Assembly: GCF_036850765.1 (NCBI RefSeq)
Contig: NC_089494.1
Coordinates: forward strand, 229,480,779 to 229,544,778
From: Saccopteryx bilineata
Taxonomy: Eukaryota; Chordata; Mammalia; Chiroptera; Emballonuridae
Length of the DNA: 64,000 nt
Reading direction: 5' to 3'
Below the pieces are notes generated by a model. It was not told where the DNA came from. It saw only the letters and a program-made list of their open reading frames with translations, and did not search any database. Positions 10,645-21,411 of this stretch are shown piece by piece (the first letter of the stretch is position 1; each line of letters opens with the position of its first letter). A program made the position numbers and the translations under genes.

Positions 10645-13600
10645 ATGGCAATAAACAACTACATATCAATAATAACCTTAAATGTAAATGGATTAAATGA
10701 TCCAATCAAAAGACATAGGGTAGCTGCGTGGATAAGAAAACAGGACCCATACATATGTTGTCTACAAGAGACACACCTTAGAACAAAAGACACACACAGA
10801 TTGAAGGTAAAAGGATGGAAAAAAATGTTTCATGCAAACGGAAATGAAAAAAAAGCTGGGGTAGCAATACTTATATCAGACAAATTGGACTTTAAAACAA
10901 AGGATATAGTAAGAGATAAAGAAGGCCACTACATAATGATAAAGGGAGTAATCCAACAGGAAGATATAACTATTATAAATATCTATGCACCTAATATAGG
11001 AGCACCCAAATATATAAGACAGACTTTGATGGATTTAAAGGGCGAGATCAACAGCAATACTATAATAGTAGGGGATTTCAATACCCCACTAACATCACTA
11101 GATAGATCCTCAAGCAAGAAAATTAACAAAGAAACAGCAGACTTATTGGAAACACTAGATCAACTCGATTTAATAGATATCTTCAGAACCTTTCACCCTA
11201 AAGCAGCAGAATATACATTCTTTTCAAGTGCTCATGGTACATTCTCTAGGATAGACCACATGTTAGGGCACAAAAGTGCTCTCAACAAATTTAAGAAGAC
11301 TGAAATCATATCAAGCACTTTCTCCGATCACAACGGCATGAAACTAGAAATGAATCACAGCAGAAAAGCTCAAAAATTCTCAAACACATGGAAACTAAAT
11401 AGCAGGGTGTTAAATAATGAATGGATTAAGAATGAGATCAAAGAAGAAATAAAGAAATTCCTAGAAACGAATGACAATGAGCATACAACAACTCAAAATT
11501 TATGGGACACAGCGAAAGCAGTGCTGAGAGGGAAGTTCATAGCACTACAGGCACACTTTCAGAAGCTAGAAAAAGCTCAAATAAACAACTTAACCCTGCA
11601 TCTAAAAGAATTAGAAAAAGAACAGCAAGTAAAGCCCAAATGTAGTAGAAGGAAGGAAATAATAAAGATCAGAGCAGAAATAAATGACATAGAGGCTAAA
11701 GAAACAATACAGAGGATCAATGAAACTGGGAGCTGGTTCTTTGAAAAGGTAAACAAGATTGATGCACCTTTAAGTAGACTCACCAAGAAAAAGAGAGAGA
11801 GGACTCAAATAAATAAAATTAGAAATCAGAGAGGAGAAATAACAACTGACACAACAGAAATACAAAATATTGTAAGAAAATACTATGAAGAACTGTATGC
11901 CAAAAAACTAGACAACCTAGATGAAATGGACAAATTCCTTGAAACGTACAATCTTCCAAAAATCAATCTGGAAGAATCAGAAAACTTAAACAGACCAATT
12001 ACACCAAAGGAGATCGAAACAGTTATCAAAAAACTCCCAACAAAGAAAAGTCCCGGGCCCGATGGCTTCACAACGGAATTCTACCAAATATTCAAAGAAG
12101 AACTAACTCCTATCCTTCTCAAACTATTTCAAAAAATTCAAGAGGAAGGAAGACTTCCAAACTCCTTTTATGAGGCGAGCATAATTCTGATTCCAAAACC
12201 AGGCAAAGACCACACAAAGAAAGAAAATTATAGGCCAATATCTCTGATGAATATAGATGCTAAAATCCTCAACAAAATATTAGCAAACCGGATCCAACAA
12301 TATATGGAAAAAATCATACACCATGATCAAGTGGGATTTATTCTGAGGAGGCAAGGCTGGTACAATATTCGTAAATCAATCAATGTGATTCATCACATAA
12401 ACAAAAAGAAGGAGAAAAACCATATGATAATTTCAATAGATGCAGAAAAAGCATTTGATAAAATCCAGCACCCATTTATGATCAAAACTCTCAGCAAAGT
12501 GGGAATACAGGGAACATACCTCAACATGATAAAAGCCATCTATGAGAAACCCACAGCCAACATCATACTCAATGGGCAAAAATTAAAAGCAATACCCTTA
12601 AGATCAGGAACAAGGCAGGGGTGCCCCCTTTCACCACTCTTATTTAACATAGTCCTGGAAGTCCTAGCCACAGCAATCAGACAAGAAGAAGAAATAAAAG
12701 GCATTCAAGTTGGAAAAGAAGAAGTAAAACTATCATTATTTGCAGATGATATGATATTGTATATAGAAAACCCTAAAGTCTCAGTCAAAAAACTACTGGA
12801 CCTGATAAATAAATTCAGCAAAGTGGCAGGATATAAAATCAATACTCAGAAATCAGAAGCATTTGTATACACCAACAATGAACAGTCAGAAAGAGAAATT
12901 AAGGAAACAATCCCCTTCACAATTACAACCAAAAAAATAAAGTACCTAGGAGTAAACTTAACCAAGGAGACTAAAGACTTGTACTCGGAAAATTACAAAA
13001 CATTGATAAAAGAAATCAAGGAAGATACTAACAAGTGGAAGCATATACCGTGCTCATGGTTAGGAAGAATAAACATCATTAAAATGTCTATATTACCCAA
13101 AGCAATTTATAAATTCAATGCAATACCAATTAAAATACCAATGACATACTTCAAAGATATAGAACACATATTCCAAAAATTTATATGGAACCAAAAAAGG
13201 ACACGAATAGCCTCAGCAATCTTAAAAAAGAAGAATAAAGTGGGAGGTATCACACTTCCTGATATCAAGTTATACTACAAGGCCATTGTACTCAAAACAG
13301 CCTGGTACTGGCATAAGAACAGGCATATAGATCAATGGAATAGAACAGAGAACCCAGAAATAAACCCACAGTTCTATGGACAACTGATATTTGACAAAGG
13401 AGGTAAGGAAATACAATGGAGTAAAGACAGCCTCTTTAACAAATGGTGTTGGGAAAATTGGACAGCTACCTGCAAAAAAATGAAACTAGATCACCAGCTT
13501 ACACCACTCACAAAAATAAACTCAAAATGGATAAAAGACTTGAATGTAGGCCGTGAAACCATAAGCATCTTAGAAGAAAACATAGGCAGTAAGCTCTCCG

Positions 13601-14439
13601 ACATCTCTCGGAGCAATATATTTGCTGATTTATCTCCACGGGGAAGTGAAATAAAAGACAGGATAAACAAATGGGACTATATCAAACTAAAAAGCTTTTG
13701 CACAGCTAAAGACAACAAGAACAGAATAAAAAGACAAACTACACAATGGGAGAACATATTTGACAATACGTCTGATAAGGGGTTAATAACCAAAATTTAT
13801 AAAGAACTTGTAAAACTCAACACCAGGAAGACAAACAACCCAATCCAAAAATGGGCAAAAGAGATGAATAGACACTTCTCCAAAGAGGACATACAGATGG
13901 CCAATAGGCATATGAAAAAATGCTCAACATCACTAATCATTAGAGAAATGCAAATTAAAACCACAATGAGATATCACCTTACACCAGCCAGAATGGCGCT
14001 TATCAACAAAACAACACAGAATAAGTGCTGGCGAGGATGTGGAGAAAAGGGGACCCTCCTGCACTGCTGGTGGGAATGCAGACTGGTGCAGCCACTGTGG
14101 AAAACAGTATGGAGATTCCTCAAAAAACTGAAAATCGAACCGCCTTTTGACCCAGCTATCCCACTTTTAGGAATATACCCCAAGGACACCATAGAACGGC
14201 TCGAAAAGGAGAAATGCACCCGCATGTTTGTGGCAGCATTGTTCACAATAGCGAAGATCTGGAAACAGCCCAAGTGTCCGTCAGAGGACGAGTGGATTAA
14301 AAAACTTTGGTACATATATACTATGGAATTCTACTCAGCCATAAGACATGATGACATCGGATCATTTACAATAACATGGATGGACCTTGATAACATTATA
14401 CGGAGTGAAATAAGTAAATCAGAAAAAAAACTGAGATGA
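10645..14439 (+). CDS. L1 ORF2 (endonuclease and reverse transcriptase), intact
   Basis: A 1264-residue ORF2 close to the human length of 1275, without a stop or frameshift. The N-terminal AP-like endonuclease shows N15 in LNVNGLN, the QETH glutamate near 43, GDFN at 143-146 and SDHN with H229. The reverse transcriptase shows the FADD motif at 699-702, with the catalytic aspartate in the same position as D702 of human L1. A C-terminal cysteine motif follows, C-x3-C-x7-H-x4-C ([18 protein letters not shown]). In L1 biology this protein nicks target DNA and primes reverse transcription on site. All the key residues I can check are present. Whether the copy is active cannot be judged from sequence alone. 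Confidence 0.93.
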   Translation: MAINNYISIITLNVNGLNDPIKRHRVAAWIRKQDPYICCLQETHLRTKDTHRLKVKGWKKMFHANGNEKKAGVAILISDKLDFKTKDIVRDKEGHYIMIKGVIQQEDITIINIYAPNIGAPKYIRQTLMDLKGEINSNTIIVGDFNTPLTSLDRSSSKKINKETADLLETLDQLDLIDIFRTFHPKAAEYTFFSSAHGTFSRIDHMLGHKSALNKFKKTEIISSTFSDHNGMKLEMNHSRKAQKFSNTWKLNSRVLNNEWIKNEIKEEIKKFLETNDNEHTTTQNLWDTAKAVLRGKFIALQAHFQKLEKAQINNLTLHLKELEKEQQVKPKCSRRKEIIKIRAEINDIEAKETIQRINETGSWFFEKVNKIDAPLSRLTKKKRERTQINKIRNQRGEITTDTTEIQNIVRKYYEELYAKKLDNLDEMDKFLETYNLPKINLEESENLNRPITPKEIETVIKKLPTKKSPGPDGFTTEFYQIFKEELTPILLKLFQKIQEEGRLPNSFYEASIILIPKPGKDHTKKENYRPISLMNIDAKILNKILANRIQQYMEKIIHHDQVGFILRRQGWYNIRKSINVIHHINKKKEKNHMIISIDAEKAFDKIQHPFMIKTLSKVGIQGTYLNMIKAIYEKPTANIILNGQKLKAIPLRSGTRQGCPLSPLLFNIVLEVLATAIRQEEEIKGIQVGKEEVKLSLFADDMILYIENPKVSVKKLLDLINKFSKVAGYKINTQKSEAFVYTNNEQSEREIKETIPFTITTKKIKYLGVNLTKETKDLYSENYKTLIKEIKEDTNKWKHIPCSWLGRINIIKMSILPKAIYKFNAIPIKIPMTYFKDIEHIFQKFIWNQKRTRIASAILKKKNKVGGITLPDIKLYYKAIVLKTAWYWHKNRHIDQWNRTENPEINPQFYGQLIFDKGGKEIQWSKDSLFNKWCWENWTATCKKMKLDHQLTPLTKINSKWIKDLNVGRETISILEENIGSKLSDISRSNIFADLSPRGSEIKDRINKWDYIKLKSFCTAKDNKNRIKRQTTQWENIFDNTSDKGLITKIYKELVKLNTRKTNNPIQKWAKEMNRHFSKEDIQMANRHMKKCSTSLIIREMQIKTTMRYHLTPARMALINKTTQNKCWRGCGEKGTLLHCWWECRLVQPLWKTVWRFLKKLKIEPPFDPAIPLLGIYPKDTIERLEKEKCTRMFVAALFTIAKIWKQPKCPSEDEWIKKLWYIYTMEFYSAIRHDDIGSFTITWMDLDNIIRSEISKSEKKLR

Positions 14440-14499
14440 ATCCATACATAGAAGGGACATAAAAATGAGACTCAGAGACATGAACAAGAATGTGATGGC

Positions 14500-14580
14500 A
14501 ACAGGGGCGGGGGGGGGGGGTTGGGGGGGGGGGGAGGGGGTGAAGAAGGAGAGAGGGGTTAGGGGAGGGGAGGGGCACAA
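14500..14580 (+). repeat. G-rich tract of the L1 3' UTR
   Basis: Several long G runs (including about 10 and 12 consecutive Gs) separated by short spacers. This is the polypurine tract typical of mammalian L1 3' UTRs and could fold as a G-quadruplex. Confidence 0.8.
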
Positions 14581-14794
14581 AGAAAACCAGATAGAAGGTG
14601 ACAGAAGACAATTTAACTTTGCAGGAGGGGTATACAGCACAATCAAATGTCAAAATAATCTAGAGATATTTTCTCTCAACATATGTACCCTGATTTATCA
14701 ATGTCACTGCATTAAATTTAATTAAAAAATATTAATATTAAAAAAAAACAAAAACAAAACAAAACAAAAAAATAACAATTATAATCGCTTGCTT

Positions 14795-15035
14795 TTATGG
14801 AGAGTTCAGTATGTGCCAAGTCTTGTGTTAAGAAAATGACCTGCTTTCTTTCATTTAATCCTCTCATAAACTCTATGGGGTTGTGACTATTGTTGTTCTT
14901 ATTTAAAGACTAGAAACCTAAAGCACAGAGTGGTTAAGTAAATGTGCAAGGTCACACAGCTGTTAAGTGGCAGAGGTATGGTGCAAATCCATACCTCTCT
15001 TTTCTAAAGTCTTAGGAACTATGATGTTCTATCTT
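14795..15035 (+). repeat. MIR element
   Basis: It shows tatgtgccaagtcttgtgtt, catttaatcctctcataaac, gcaaggtcacacagctgtta and gtggcagag in MIR order. It begins immediately after the L1 target duplication. Confidence 0.75.
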
Positions 15036-15059
15036 CTAATCTTAAGGGCCCATCTACAG

Positions 15060-15346
15060 CAGCAATTTTCAATCTTTTTCATCTCATGGCACACATAAAC
15101 TAATTACTAAAATTCATTAGCACACCAAAAAATATGTTATATTTTTTGTTCACCTGACAAAAAAATATAGGTATAATTTTGATCATTCACACCAGAAAGC
15201 TATTATTGCGTTGGCTGTTGTCATTTTTTTATTTGACAATCTAAGGGAAAAGAGGTCAGTGCCCTGACTAAATAGTCAGGTATTGCATGTTTTAAAAATT
15301 CTCGTAGTACACCAGTGTGCTGCGACACACTGGTTGAAAATCGCTG
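15060..15346. mobile_element. Short nonautonomous hAT element
   Basis: The ends cagcaattttcaatc and gttgaaaatcgctg are inverted repeats, flanked by near-identical 8-bp duplications atctacag (15052-15059) and atctaaag (15347-15354). The 287-bp interior has no coding capacity. Confidence 0.8.
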
Positions 15347-15562
15347 ATCTAAAGAGTAGAACTATTAAGCTCAGAATACTTTTCTCCATACGATATCTAA
15401 GAAAGAAACAGTGAATATTGACTGGTTCCACAAAGTACATTGGATGCTGCTTGTTTCTGCTCTGCCATTCCACAGAAGAATTGAATGGGTTTCTGAGTTA
15501 CTGGTATTCTGTGTAAACCTCATTCGTAGCAAACCAGCCCCAAGAAGAGACCCACCACTTAC

Positions 15563-15721
15563 GTTGACACTGCTTTCGGAATCATATAGATCAAGGTGAC
15601 AAATGATATAATCCGAGACGGCATCCTCAAAGTCCTTTGACGCCACATAAGATGGTGACAACGATTTCCTCACACGGATCTTGAAATGTCTGAATGCCAT
15701 TTTAGCTACATGGAATGCCTC
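15563..15721 (-). CDS. SPATA18: SPATA18 coding exon 8 (MIEAP C-terminal domain)
   Basis: This exon encodes residues 393-445, beginning [20 protein letters not shown] and ending [13 protein letters not shown]. It is phase 0 at both ends, with a TTGCAG acceptor and a GTAAGT donor. This is the most conserved part of the family. Confidence 0.95.
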
Positions 15722-15932
15722 CTGCAATAAAAATTGCAGCAAATTTATTTGGTGAGAGGAGGAGGACAAAGAAGTCCAAAGCAAGGAGTGAGGAAATAAT
15801 GCCTATCAAAAATTCAACATCACATGGGCCTTCTCATAACCAAACGCAGTTGGTTAAAACTACTCGTACTACGGGAAATATTATATATATATACATATAT
15901 ACACACACACACATACATACACACAAATATAC

Positions 15933-16296
15933 GAAGTCCTCGGGTTACGTCAGTCTCGACATAAAACATTTTGAGTTTATGATGCTCACTTCCATAAAAA
16001 CTTTTAAAAAATGAGACATGAGTGTTTCGACTTACGCCATTAGCGTGGTACTTACAGACTTCATGGGCGAACTAGTTTGGTTGCACGCAGCAGAAGAATA
16101 CAGAGTAAGACATATAATACAGTATATTATTTTCCTTTTTTTGTGGCTTAGTTGTGTTTTTATGTTCTAGATTATGATTTGACAACTGTGTTAGGATAGG
16201 TAAGTGACTTAGGCTAGGATGTTTTTCGACTTACACCAAAATTCGGGTTATGTCACTCATAGGAACAGAGAACTATGTCATAACCCGAGGACCTCC
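15933..16296. mobile_element. Pogo/Tigger-like MITE
   Basis: The inverted ends agtcctcgggttacgtcag and tgtcataacccgaggacc bound a 360-bp interior without an ORF. The subfamily is not determined. Confidence 0.65.
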
Positions 16297-16702
16297 TGAG
16301 TCTCAATTTTGAAAGGTACATAATTACATATATGATTATCCACACTCATTAATTTTAAGACAGTGGATCATCTTTCTGGTAATATGGAATGTAGGACAGT
16401 ACAGAAATTCAAGGAAATAAATCATCTGTGGTAACATAACTACTTGGAAAGTGTTAGCTGATTCTCTGATCCCACAGTAACATCATATTACTGGTCAAGA
16501 AATAAGAGAAAGTTACCAATTTAGTGTTTGTTATGCATAGACACATATCAAGTGTTGGGCATTTTTCCTGACATATAGTATTTCAACAAATATTTTTTAA
16601 ATGCTTATTATGTAGTCAGCACTGGGAAAACTTAGTTGTACGTGAAGAACATCACCTCTGTGCTTACAGAACTTTATTTAGCTCAGTAAATGCTTCTCAA
16701 AC

Positions 16703-16904
16703 CAGGGACTGGCAAACTTTTTTCTGTAAAGAGCCAGACAACATACATTTTAGCTTTGCTGTCATATATTTCTCTGTCACATTTTTTTTCAATCCTTTAA
16801 AAATATAAAACTATTTTTATCATCTTAGCTCTCAGGTAGTATTTTTCGTAGAAATATAGTTCTCTGCCAGATAGGGCCCACAGCTCCTAGTCTGCTGACC
16901 CCTG
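16703..16904. mobile_element. Old hAT-Charlie-type MITE
   Basis: It starts cagggactggcaaacttttt and ends tctgctgacccctg, imperfect inverted ends of a known mammalian MITE type. The middle is decayed. Confidence 0.65.
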
Positions 16905-16993
16905 ACATAAGTTAATAAATACAGGATATAGAGTTGAATAGAGTCTGAAAATTCTGCTCTCATACCAATGTCCTGTTTTATTTAATATTCAGC

Positions 16994-17363
16994 TGTGGCC
17001 CTGGCTGTTTGGCTTAGTGTAGAGCATCAACCCAGCATGTGGATGTCCTGGGTCCAATTTGCAGTCAGGGCACACAGGAGAAGTCACCATCTGCTTCTCC
17101 ACCTCTCTCCTTCCTCTCTCTCTCTCTCTCTCTCTTTCTCTTCCCCTCCTACAGTCATGGCTGGATTGATTCAAGCACATTGGCCCTGGGCGCTGAGGAT
17201 GGCTCTGTGGAGCCTCTGTCTCAGGCACTAAAAATAGTTCCATTGAGACCATCAGCCTTACATGGGCAGAGCATCAGCCCAAGACAGGGGTTTCCAGGTG
17301 TCCGTCGGGGTGCATGTAGAAAGTCTGTCTCTCTATCTCCCCTCCTCTCAAATTTTATATATA
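16994..17363 (+). mobile_element. SINE type A (older variant)
   Basis: Head "gccctggctgtttggcttag" with a diverged B box, CT-rich middle and GTCTGTCTCTCTATCTCC end. The mariner element that follows begins within two bases of its tail. Confidence 0.85.
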
Positions 17364-17365
17364 AG

Positions 17366-17917
17366 GTCTACCGGAAAGTTCTGTCCATTTCTATCACAAC
17401 AAGTTTCGACACGTAAGCACATGTTTATTTGGTGTATATGTGCCTCTCTATTTTTATCACTTAATGTATACATACAGACGTAGCAAATTAACTAAAACAA
17501 AGTTGATTCAAGTTATATGTGAAGCGATAGTATACCCATGGCTACTGATAAAGTTCATTTACGCCACTGTAATTTTTACGAATTTCAACAAGGAAGAAAT
17601 GCTACAGAAGCATGTCTGTTGCATCCACCATATTCCCCGGACTTAGCACCCTCCAACTATCACTTGTTTTTGTCCTTACAAAATTTTTTGAAGGGCAAAA
17701 AATTAAAAAATGAAGGAGATATCAAACAAGCACTGGTTCAATTTTTTGCATCAAAAGATAAAACATTTTTCAAAAATGGGATATACAAATTGCCCTCACG
17801 CTGGCAAGAAATCATTAATAATAATGGCAATTATATTATTTAATAAAGTTTATTGATGGTAAGAAAAATTTGTATTTTGTTTTATTCCAAAAATGGACAG
17901 AACTTTCCAGTAGACCA
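17366..17917 (+). mobile_element. Deleted mariner element with transposase remnant
   Basis: Inverted ends ggtctaccggaaagttctgt and the matching aactttccagtagacc lie between TA dinucleotides (17364-17365 and 17918-17919). The interior near 17610-17842 encodes the C-terminal part of a mariner transposase: HPPYSPDLAPSNYHLF, the segment around the third catalytic aspartate position, followed by KGKKLKNEGDIKQAL. The N-terminal DNA-binding part and most of the catalytic domain are missing. The element is a nonautonomous internal-deletion derivative. Confidence 0.88.
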
Positions 17918-18437
17918 TATATATATATGGCTGTTCTCATAATGGACTCAGTGTCTCAATATGGTACCAAAGAAATAACTCCACTTGCTTTAAGGATTAT
18001 ATATGAGCACTTTTTAATCTGCTATATTCAAGTAGCTGATATGACAGCAGTTTTAGTAACTACTACTGATTTTTCTAATAATGGAAGGAAATCAATCAAA
18101 TGATAGCCATTAGCAATAACATATCCACTGGTGTATCCACACCCATTTATAAGCTTCTGTGTAAATCAACTAAATATATACCCATTTCTACAAATGTCTG
18201 GTCAACAGCAATATTAATACATAAGAATAGTTATTGACTGTGACAAACGATTCATCTCAAATACCTGCAATGGAATGAGGAAAGGAAGAGAGGGAGGGAG
18301 GACAAGCATGGAAATCTCACTCTCTTGCAGGGACCCCAGATCTACCAGTTTTTTTAAGCTGTACTGTTTAGTTTACCAAACTGCTGTCTCCCGGCCGCGC
18401 CCACAGACCTCTAGAGCGCAGCCCGAGGGTCACATAC

Positions 18438-18834
18438 CACGGTGGCGATGTAGATGATCCGCTGCACGGTCTCGGCTTTGTCGATGCATTGCCGCAGCAG
18501 GCACTGCACATCCAGGCGGGCCTGGGAGTAGGCATCGCTGAACCGGGACAAGAGCGCAGCCTTGCGCGCCACACTGGACAGTTTGGCGCGATTCGGGGAC
18601 GGGGTCCTGATCTTCACCATTGCGGTGGAGGGGCTGTGGTTGCGGCTGTGGCTCTGGCTGCGGCTGTGACTGCGGCTATGGCTACGGCTGCGGCTGCGGC
18701 TGCGGCGGGGGCTGTGGTGGGGGCTGCGGCTGCGGCTGCGGCTGCGGCGGGGGCTGTGGTGGGGGCTGCGGCGGGGGCTGTGGCTGCGGCTGCGGCTGCG
18801 AAGGGCAGGGCTAGGAGACCGGCTCCTGGTGGAC
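18438..18834 (-). CDS. SPATA18: SPATA18 coding exon 7 with expanded Arg/Ser tract
   Basis: This exon encodes residues 260-392. The first 70 or so residues are an Arg/Ser/His tract ([20 protein letters not shown] and similar units with SPHHSPRRS repeats). The rest is the conserved domain [20 protein letters not shown] through [10 protein letters not shown]. The acceptor is CAATAG and the donor GTATGT. Human SPATA18 has a much shorter tract here as I remember it, so the bat exon looks expanded by roughly 40 residues. At DNA level the tract is a GC-rich GGCTGC/GGCGGGG repeat, prone to slippage. The reading frame is open throughout. The conserved part begins the MIEAP C-terminal domain. Confidence 0.94.
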
Positions 18835-19187
18835 CTATTGGTAAGCAAGAATCAGCATGGAAGCACCTTGATTCACTTCCCTGTCCTTCCTGGGCTCAGC
18901 TTCTCCCCACATGAACTGCAAATGATACTCAGAGCCATGGGCCCCTGCAGGCCCCGAAAGCAGCTGCCTCCATGGCCTCCCCACTAGGCCTGCCAAAGGC
19001 CCTGCATCGCCGCAAGGTCTCAAATGTGACCACAGCCGTGAAACAAGACTCTATATTTGCATGGTGGATCAGACGTGATAAAGCACTCTGACTCACTGAG
19101 CACCCCATTTATCCTTCAAGCAGCCCTGTGAGTCCAGCACTGACTGTCGGTGTTTTACAGATGAGGAACTTGGAGCTCAGAAACGCT

Positions 19188-19400
19188 AGCCTGACCTGTG
19201 GTGGCACAGTGGATAAAGCGTCGACCTGGAAATGCTGAGGTCGCCGGTTTGAAACCCTGGGCTTGCCTGGTCAAGGCACATATGGGAGTTGATGCTTCCA
19301 GCTCCTCCCCTCTTCTCTCTCTCTGTCTCTCCTCTCTCTCTCCCTCTCCTCTCTAAAATGAATAATAATAAAAAAAATTTAAAAAAAAAAAAAAAAAAAA
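19188..19400 (+). mobile_element. SINE type B
   Basis: "cctgacctgtggtggcacag" head, CT-rich body, A-rich tail. Target duplication agaaacgct at 19179-19187 and 19401-19409. Confidence 0.92.
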
Positions 19401-20376
19401 AGAAACGCTCATTGGCTGTCCTGGGGTACGACAGCTGGTAAGAGCCAGAGTTAAAGAAGTCAGATTTTCTTGATTGCACCTCCCCAGCCTCGGGGAGCCT
19501 TGTGGTGGAAGATGAGATGAACACAGGACGATGGGAAAGGCCGTCTGTGCTGTAGTCCCAGCCCCACTACATCATAGCGGCAGGAACAGCACCAATCGTT
19601 TCTCTTCTCCAGAGCTGCAGTTTTCACCTACATCTTGTCTGCTCTGTTTAGGGGCGGGGGGTTGGGGCTGGAAAATCAGGTGAACGAATATATGTGGAAG
19701 TACTTGGCAAAGTGGAAAGAACCAAATCAGTAAAATGTTTATGGATACCAAGTACAACAAAAATGATCAGATTAGCTAGCCCAAAGGCAATGCCTCACCC
19801 CACAAAAGGAAGTTTCGAAGAAGAAACCATGGGACAAAAAGTAGTGTAAAGTGGACTCTGAAGAGAGGGGGAGAGCCCTCATTAATAGTATATGTCAATT
19901 TCCATGGTGCAACAAATACTACAACCTTGGCCGATTTCAAGCTATCAGTGCAAAGTCACTAAAGTTGGAGTTGGTCAGAAATGCACGGAATACATTCTTA
20001 GGAGCTGGGACAAGCCAGCAGCAGCACAACACTGAAGTGATTCTTAAAAATGAAAGGCTAAGGTGACATTTAGGGGAATGGGGATCAGGCATCGGGGTGG
20101 CTTTAATAACTTGAATAAGGGCTTGTTATCAGGCTGAGGGAGGGGAGGTATTTAGAGAGAACAAGGAAAATGCAATGACTCCAAACATCCTACTTTGCCT
20201 TCACTCAACATTGTCTGCATGACCCGTCTTAATGTTTGTCCACAGTAGAAAGGGATATTACAAGAATGCTAACCTATACCTTCATCAAACAAAGCCAGAG
20301 AAAGGAAATACCTTACAGTAAAATGACAGTTGGTCATCCTGGAGAAAGGACTCTTAGGCCTTAAGAAAATAAGACT

Positions 20377-20750
20377 GGGTCCTGACAAGTTGGCTCAGCG
20401 GTAGAACATCAGCCGGTGTGTCGATATCCCAGATTCAATTCCCAGTCAGAGCACACAGGAGAAGCGCCCATCTGCTTCTCCAGCCCTCTCCCATTGCTTT
20501 CTGTCTATCTCTCACTTCCCCTCCCGTAGTCATGGCTCCGATGGAGCATATTGGCCCCAGGTGCTGAGGATGGCTTGATGGCCTTCCTTCAAGCAATAAA
20601 ATAGCTTAGTTGCTGAGCAACTAAGCATTGGCCCCAGATGGGCAGAGCATTGCCCCATAGGGGGCTTGCCAGGTGGATCCCAGTGGGGGCACATATGGGA
20701 ATCTGTCTCTGCCTCCCTGCTTCTCACTTAAGAAAAAAAATTTTTAAAGA
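20377..20750 (+). mobile_element. SINE type A (older variant)
   Basis: "gtcctgacaagttggctcag" head, B-box-like attcaattccc, TGGATCCCAGTGGGGGCACA and an A-rich tail. It is more diverged than most copies. Confidence 0.85.
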
Positions 20751-21141
20751 AAGAAAGAAAAAGGGAAGTAAACAAGACCTTCATATAATGAAACATTCTT
20801 TCAATATGTGTACCAACTCTTGCCTTTCCTGGCCCCCTCAAATCTTGTTTTGAGCCAAAGAATTTCCCTTTCTCATACCTCTCAGTTTCATTCCTTAAGT
20901 TTCTATGTCAGCCTAAAATCAATTAGTGCTCAAGCAGTGGCAAGCCAGGAGGTGGCTTCTCTCTCTGGAAGGGTAGGGTGCAGTCAGAGAAAACCCTTTA
21001 CAATTCAAAGCTTCCCATACTTGCCATATTGTTGGGTTTTGGGGGGGTTCCAGGGTGTCATTTTACTTCACCCCCCCAAGCCACATTTTTATAACTAACA
21101 CAAGGAACTTAAATGAAAAGATGTGTGAGAATATATCAGAC

Positions 21142-21411
21142 CTTCCTTGGAGTGCAGATTTTTCAGCAGACAGAAGAGCGATCTCGTCCTTCAGCGTCCG
21201 GACCTGCTTTTCATAATCGGATATCACTTCTGCATCAGACCTGTCAGAGCTGCGCTTGCTGGAGCTCATATAGTCCGGTCGCCTCTGCTCCAAGGTCCGC
21301 TGCATTAAGCCTCTGCTCTCAGCAGGGCGCTGCTCCGGGATCCGACGCGGAGAGCTTCTACGCGCTGTGCTTTTGTGGCGGGATTCCTCCTGGGCTTGAA
21401 GAGATTTAAGC
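21142..21411 (-). CDS. SPATA18: SPATA18 coding exon 6 (charged linker and coiled coil)
   Basis: This exon encodes residues 170-260. It opens with [20 protein letters not shown], passes through an Arg/Ser-rich linker, and ends [20 protein letters not shown] then KSALQG. The acceptor is CTGTTCAG behind a long pyrimidine run. The donor is GTCTGA, a weak GT site, but the position fits the human exon boundary and the phase fits exon 7. The linker is the least conserved part of the protein. Confidence 0.93.

Larger units (their letters stand above)
8559..14770 (+). mobile_element. Full-length L1 retrotransposon
   Basis: The element is bounded by a perfect 14-bp target site duplication, aataacaattataa, at 8545-8558 and 14771-14784. 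It has a 5' UTR of about 1.1 kb (itself split by a SINE), ORF1, a short A-rich spacer, an intact ORF2, a G-rich 3' UTR and an A-rich tail. It lies antisense to SPATA18 in intron 8. ORF1 carries one frameshift, so the copy could not make its own full ORF1 protein. The perfect duplication and open ORF2 show that it is young relative to the old L1 tails elsewhere in the window. Confidence 0.95.
8188..15562. other. SPATA18 intron 8
   Basis: Most of this intron is one full-length L1 (8559-14770), in the opposite orientation to SPATA18. A MIR (14795-15035) and a short hAT element (15060-15346) follow. The 370 bases before the L1 are plain intronic sequence. Confidence 0.8.
15722..18437. other. SPATA18 intron 7
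   Basis: It holds an (AC)n/(AT)n microsatellite near 15880-15930, a pogo-like MITE (15933-16296), a hAT relic (16703-16904), a SINE (16994-17363) and a mariner element (17366-17917). Nothing is recognised in 17930-18437. Confidence 0.7.
18835..21141. other. SPATA18 intron 6
   Basis: Two SINEs (19188-19400 and 20377-20750) and a partial MIR-like stretch (about 19085-19180) are visible. The remaining sequence, including 19430-20370 and 20770-21140, carries no feature I can name. Confidence 0.65.

Noticed and set aside
18489..18914. Alanine-rich and Cys/Gly-rich plus-strand ORFs opposite SPATA18 exon 7
   Set aside because: They are antisense shadows of the Arg/Ser repeat. The minus strand has splice sites and homology.
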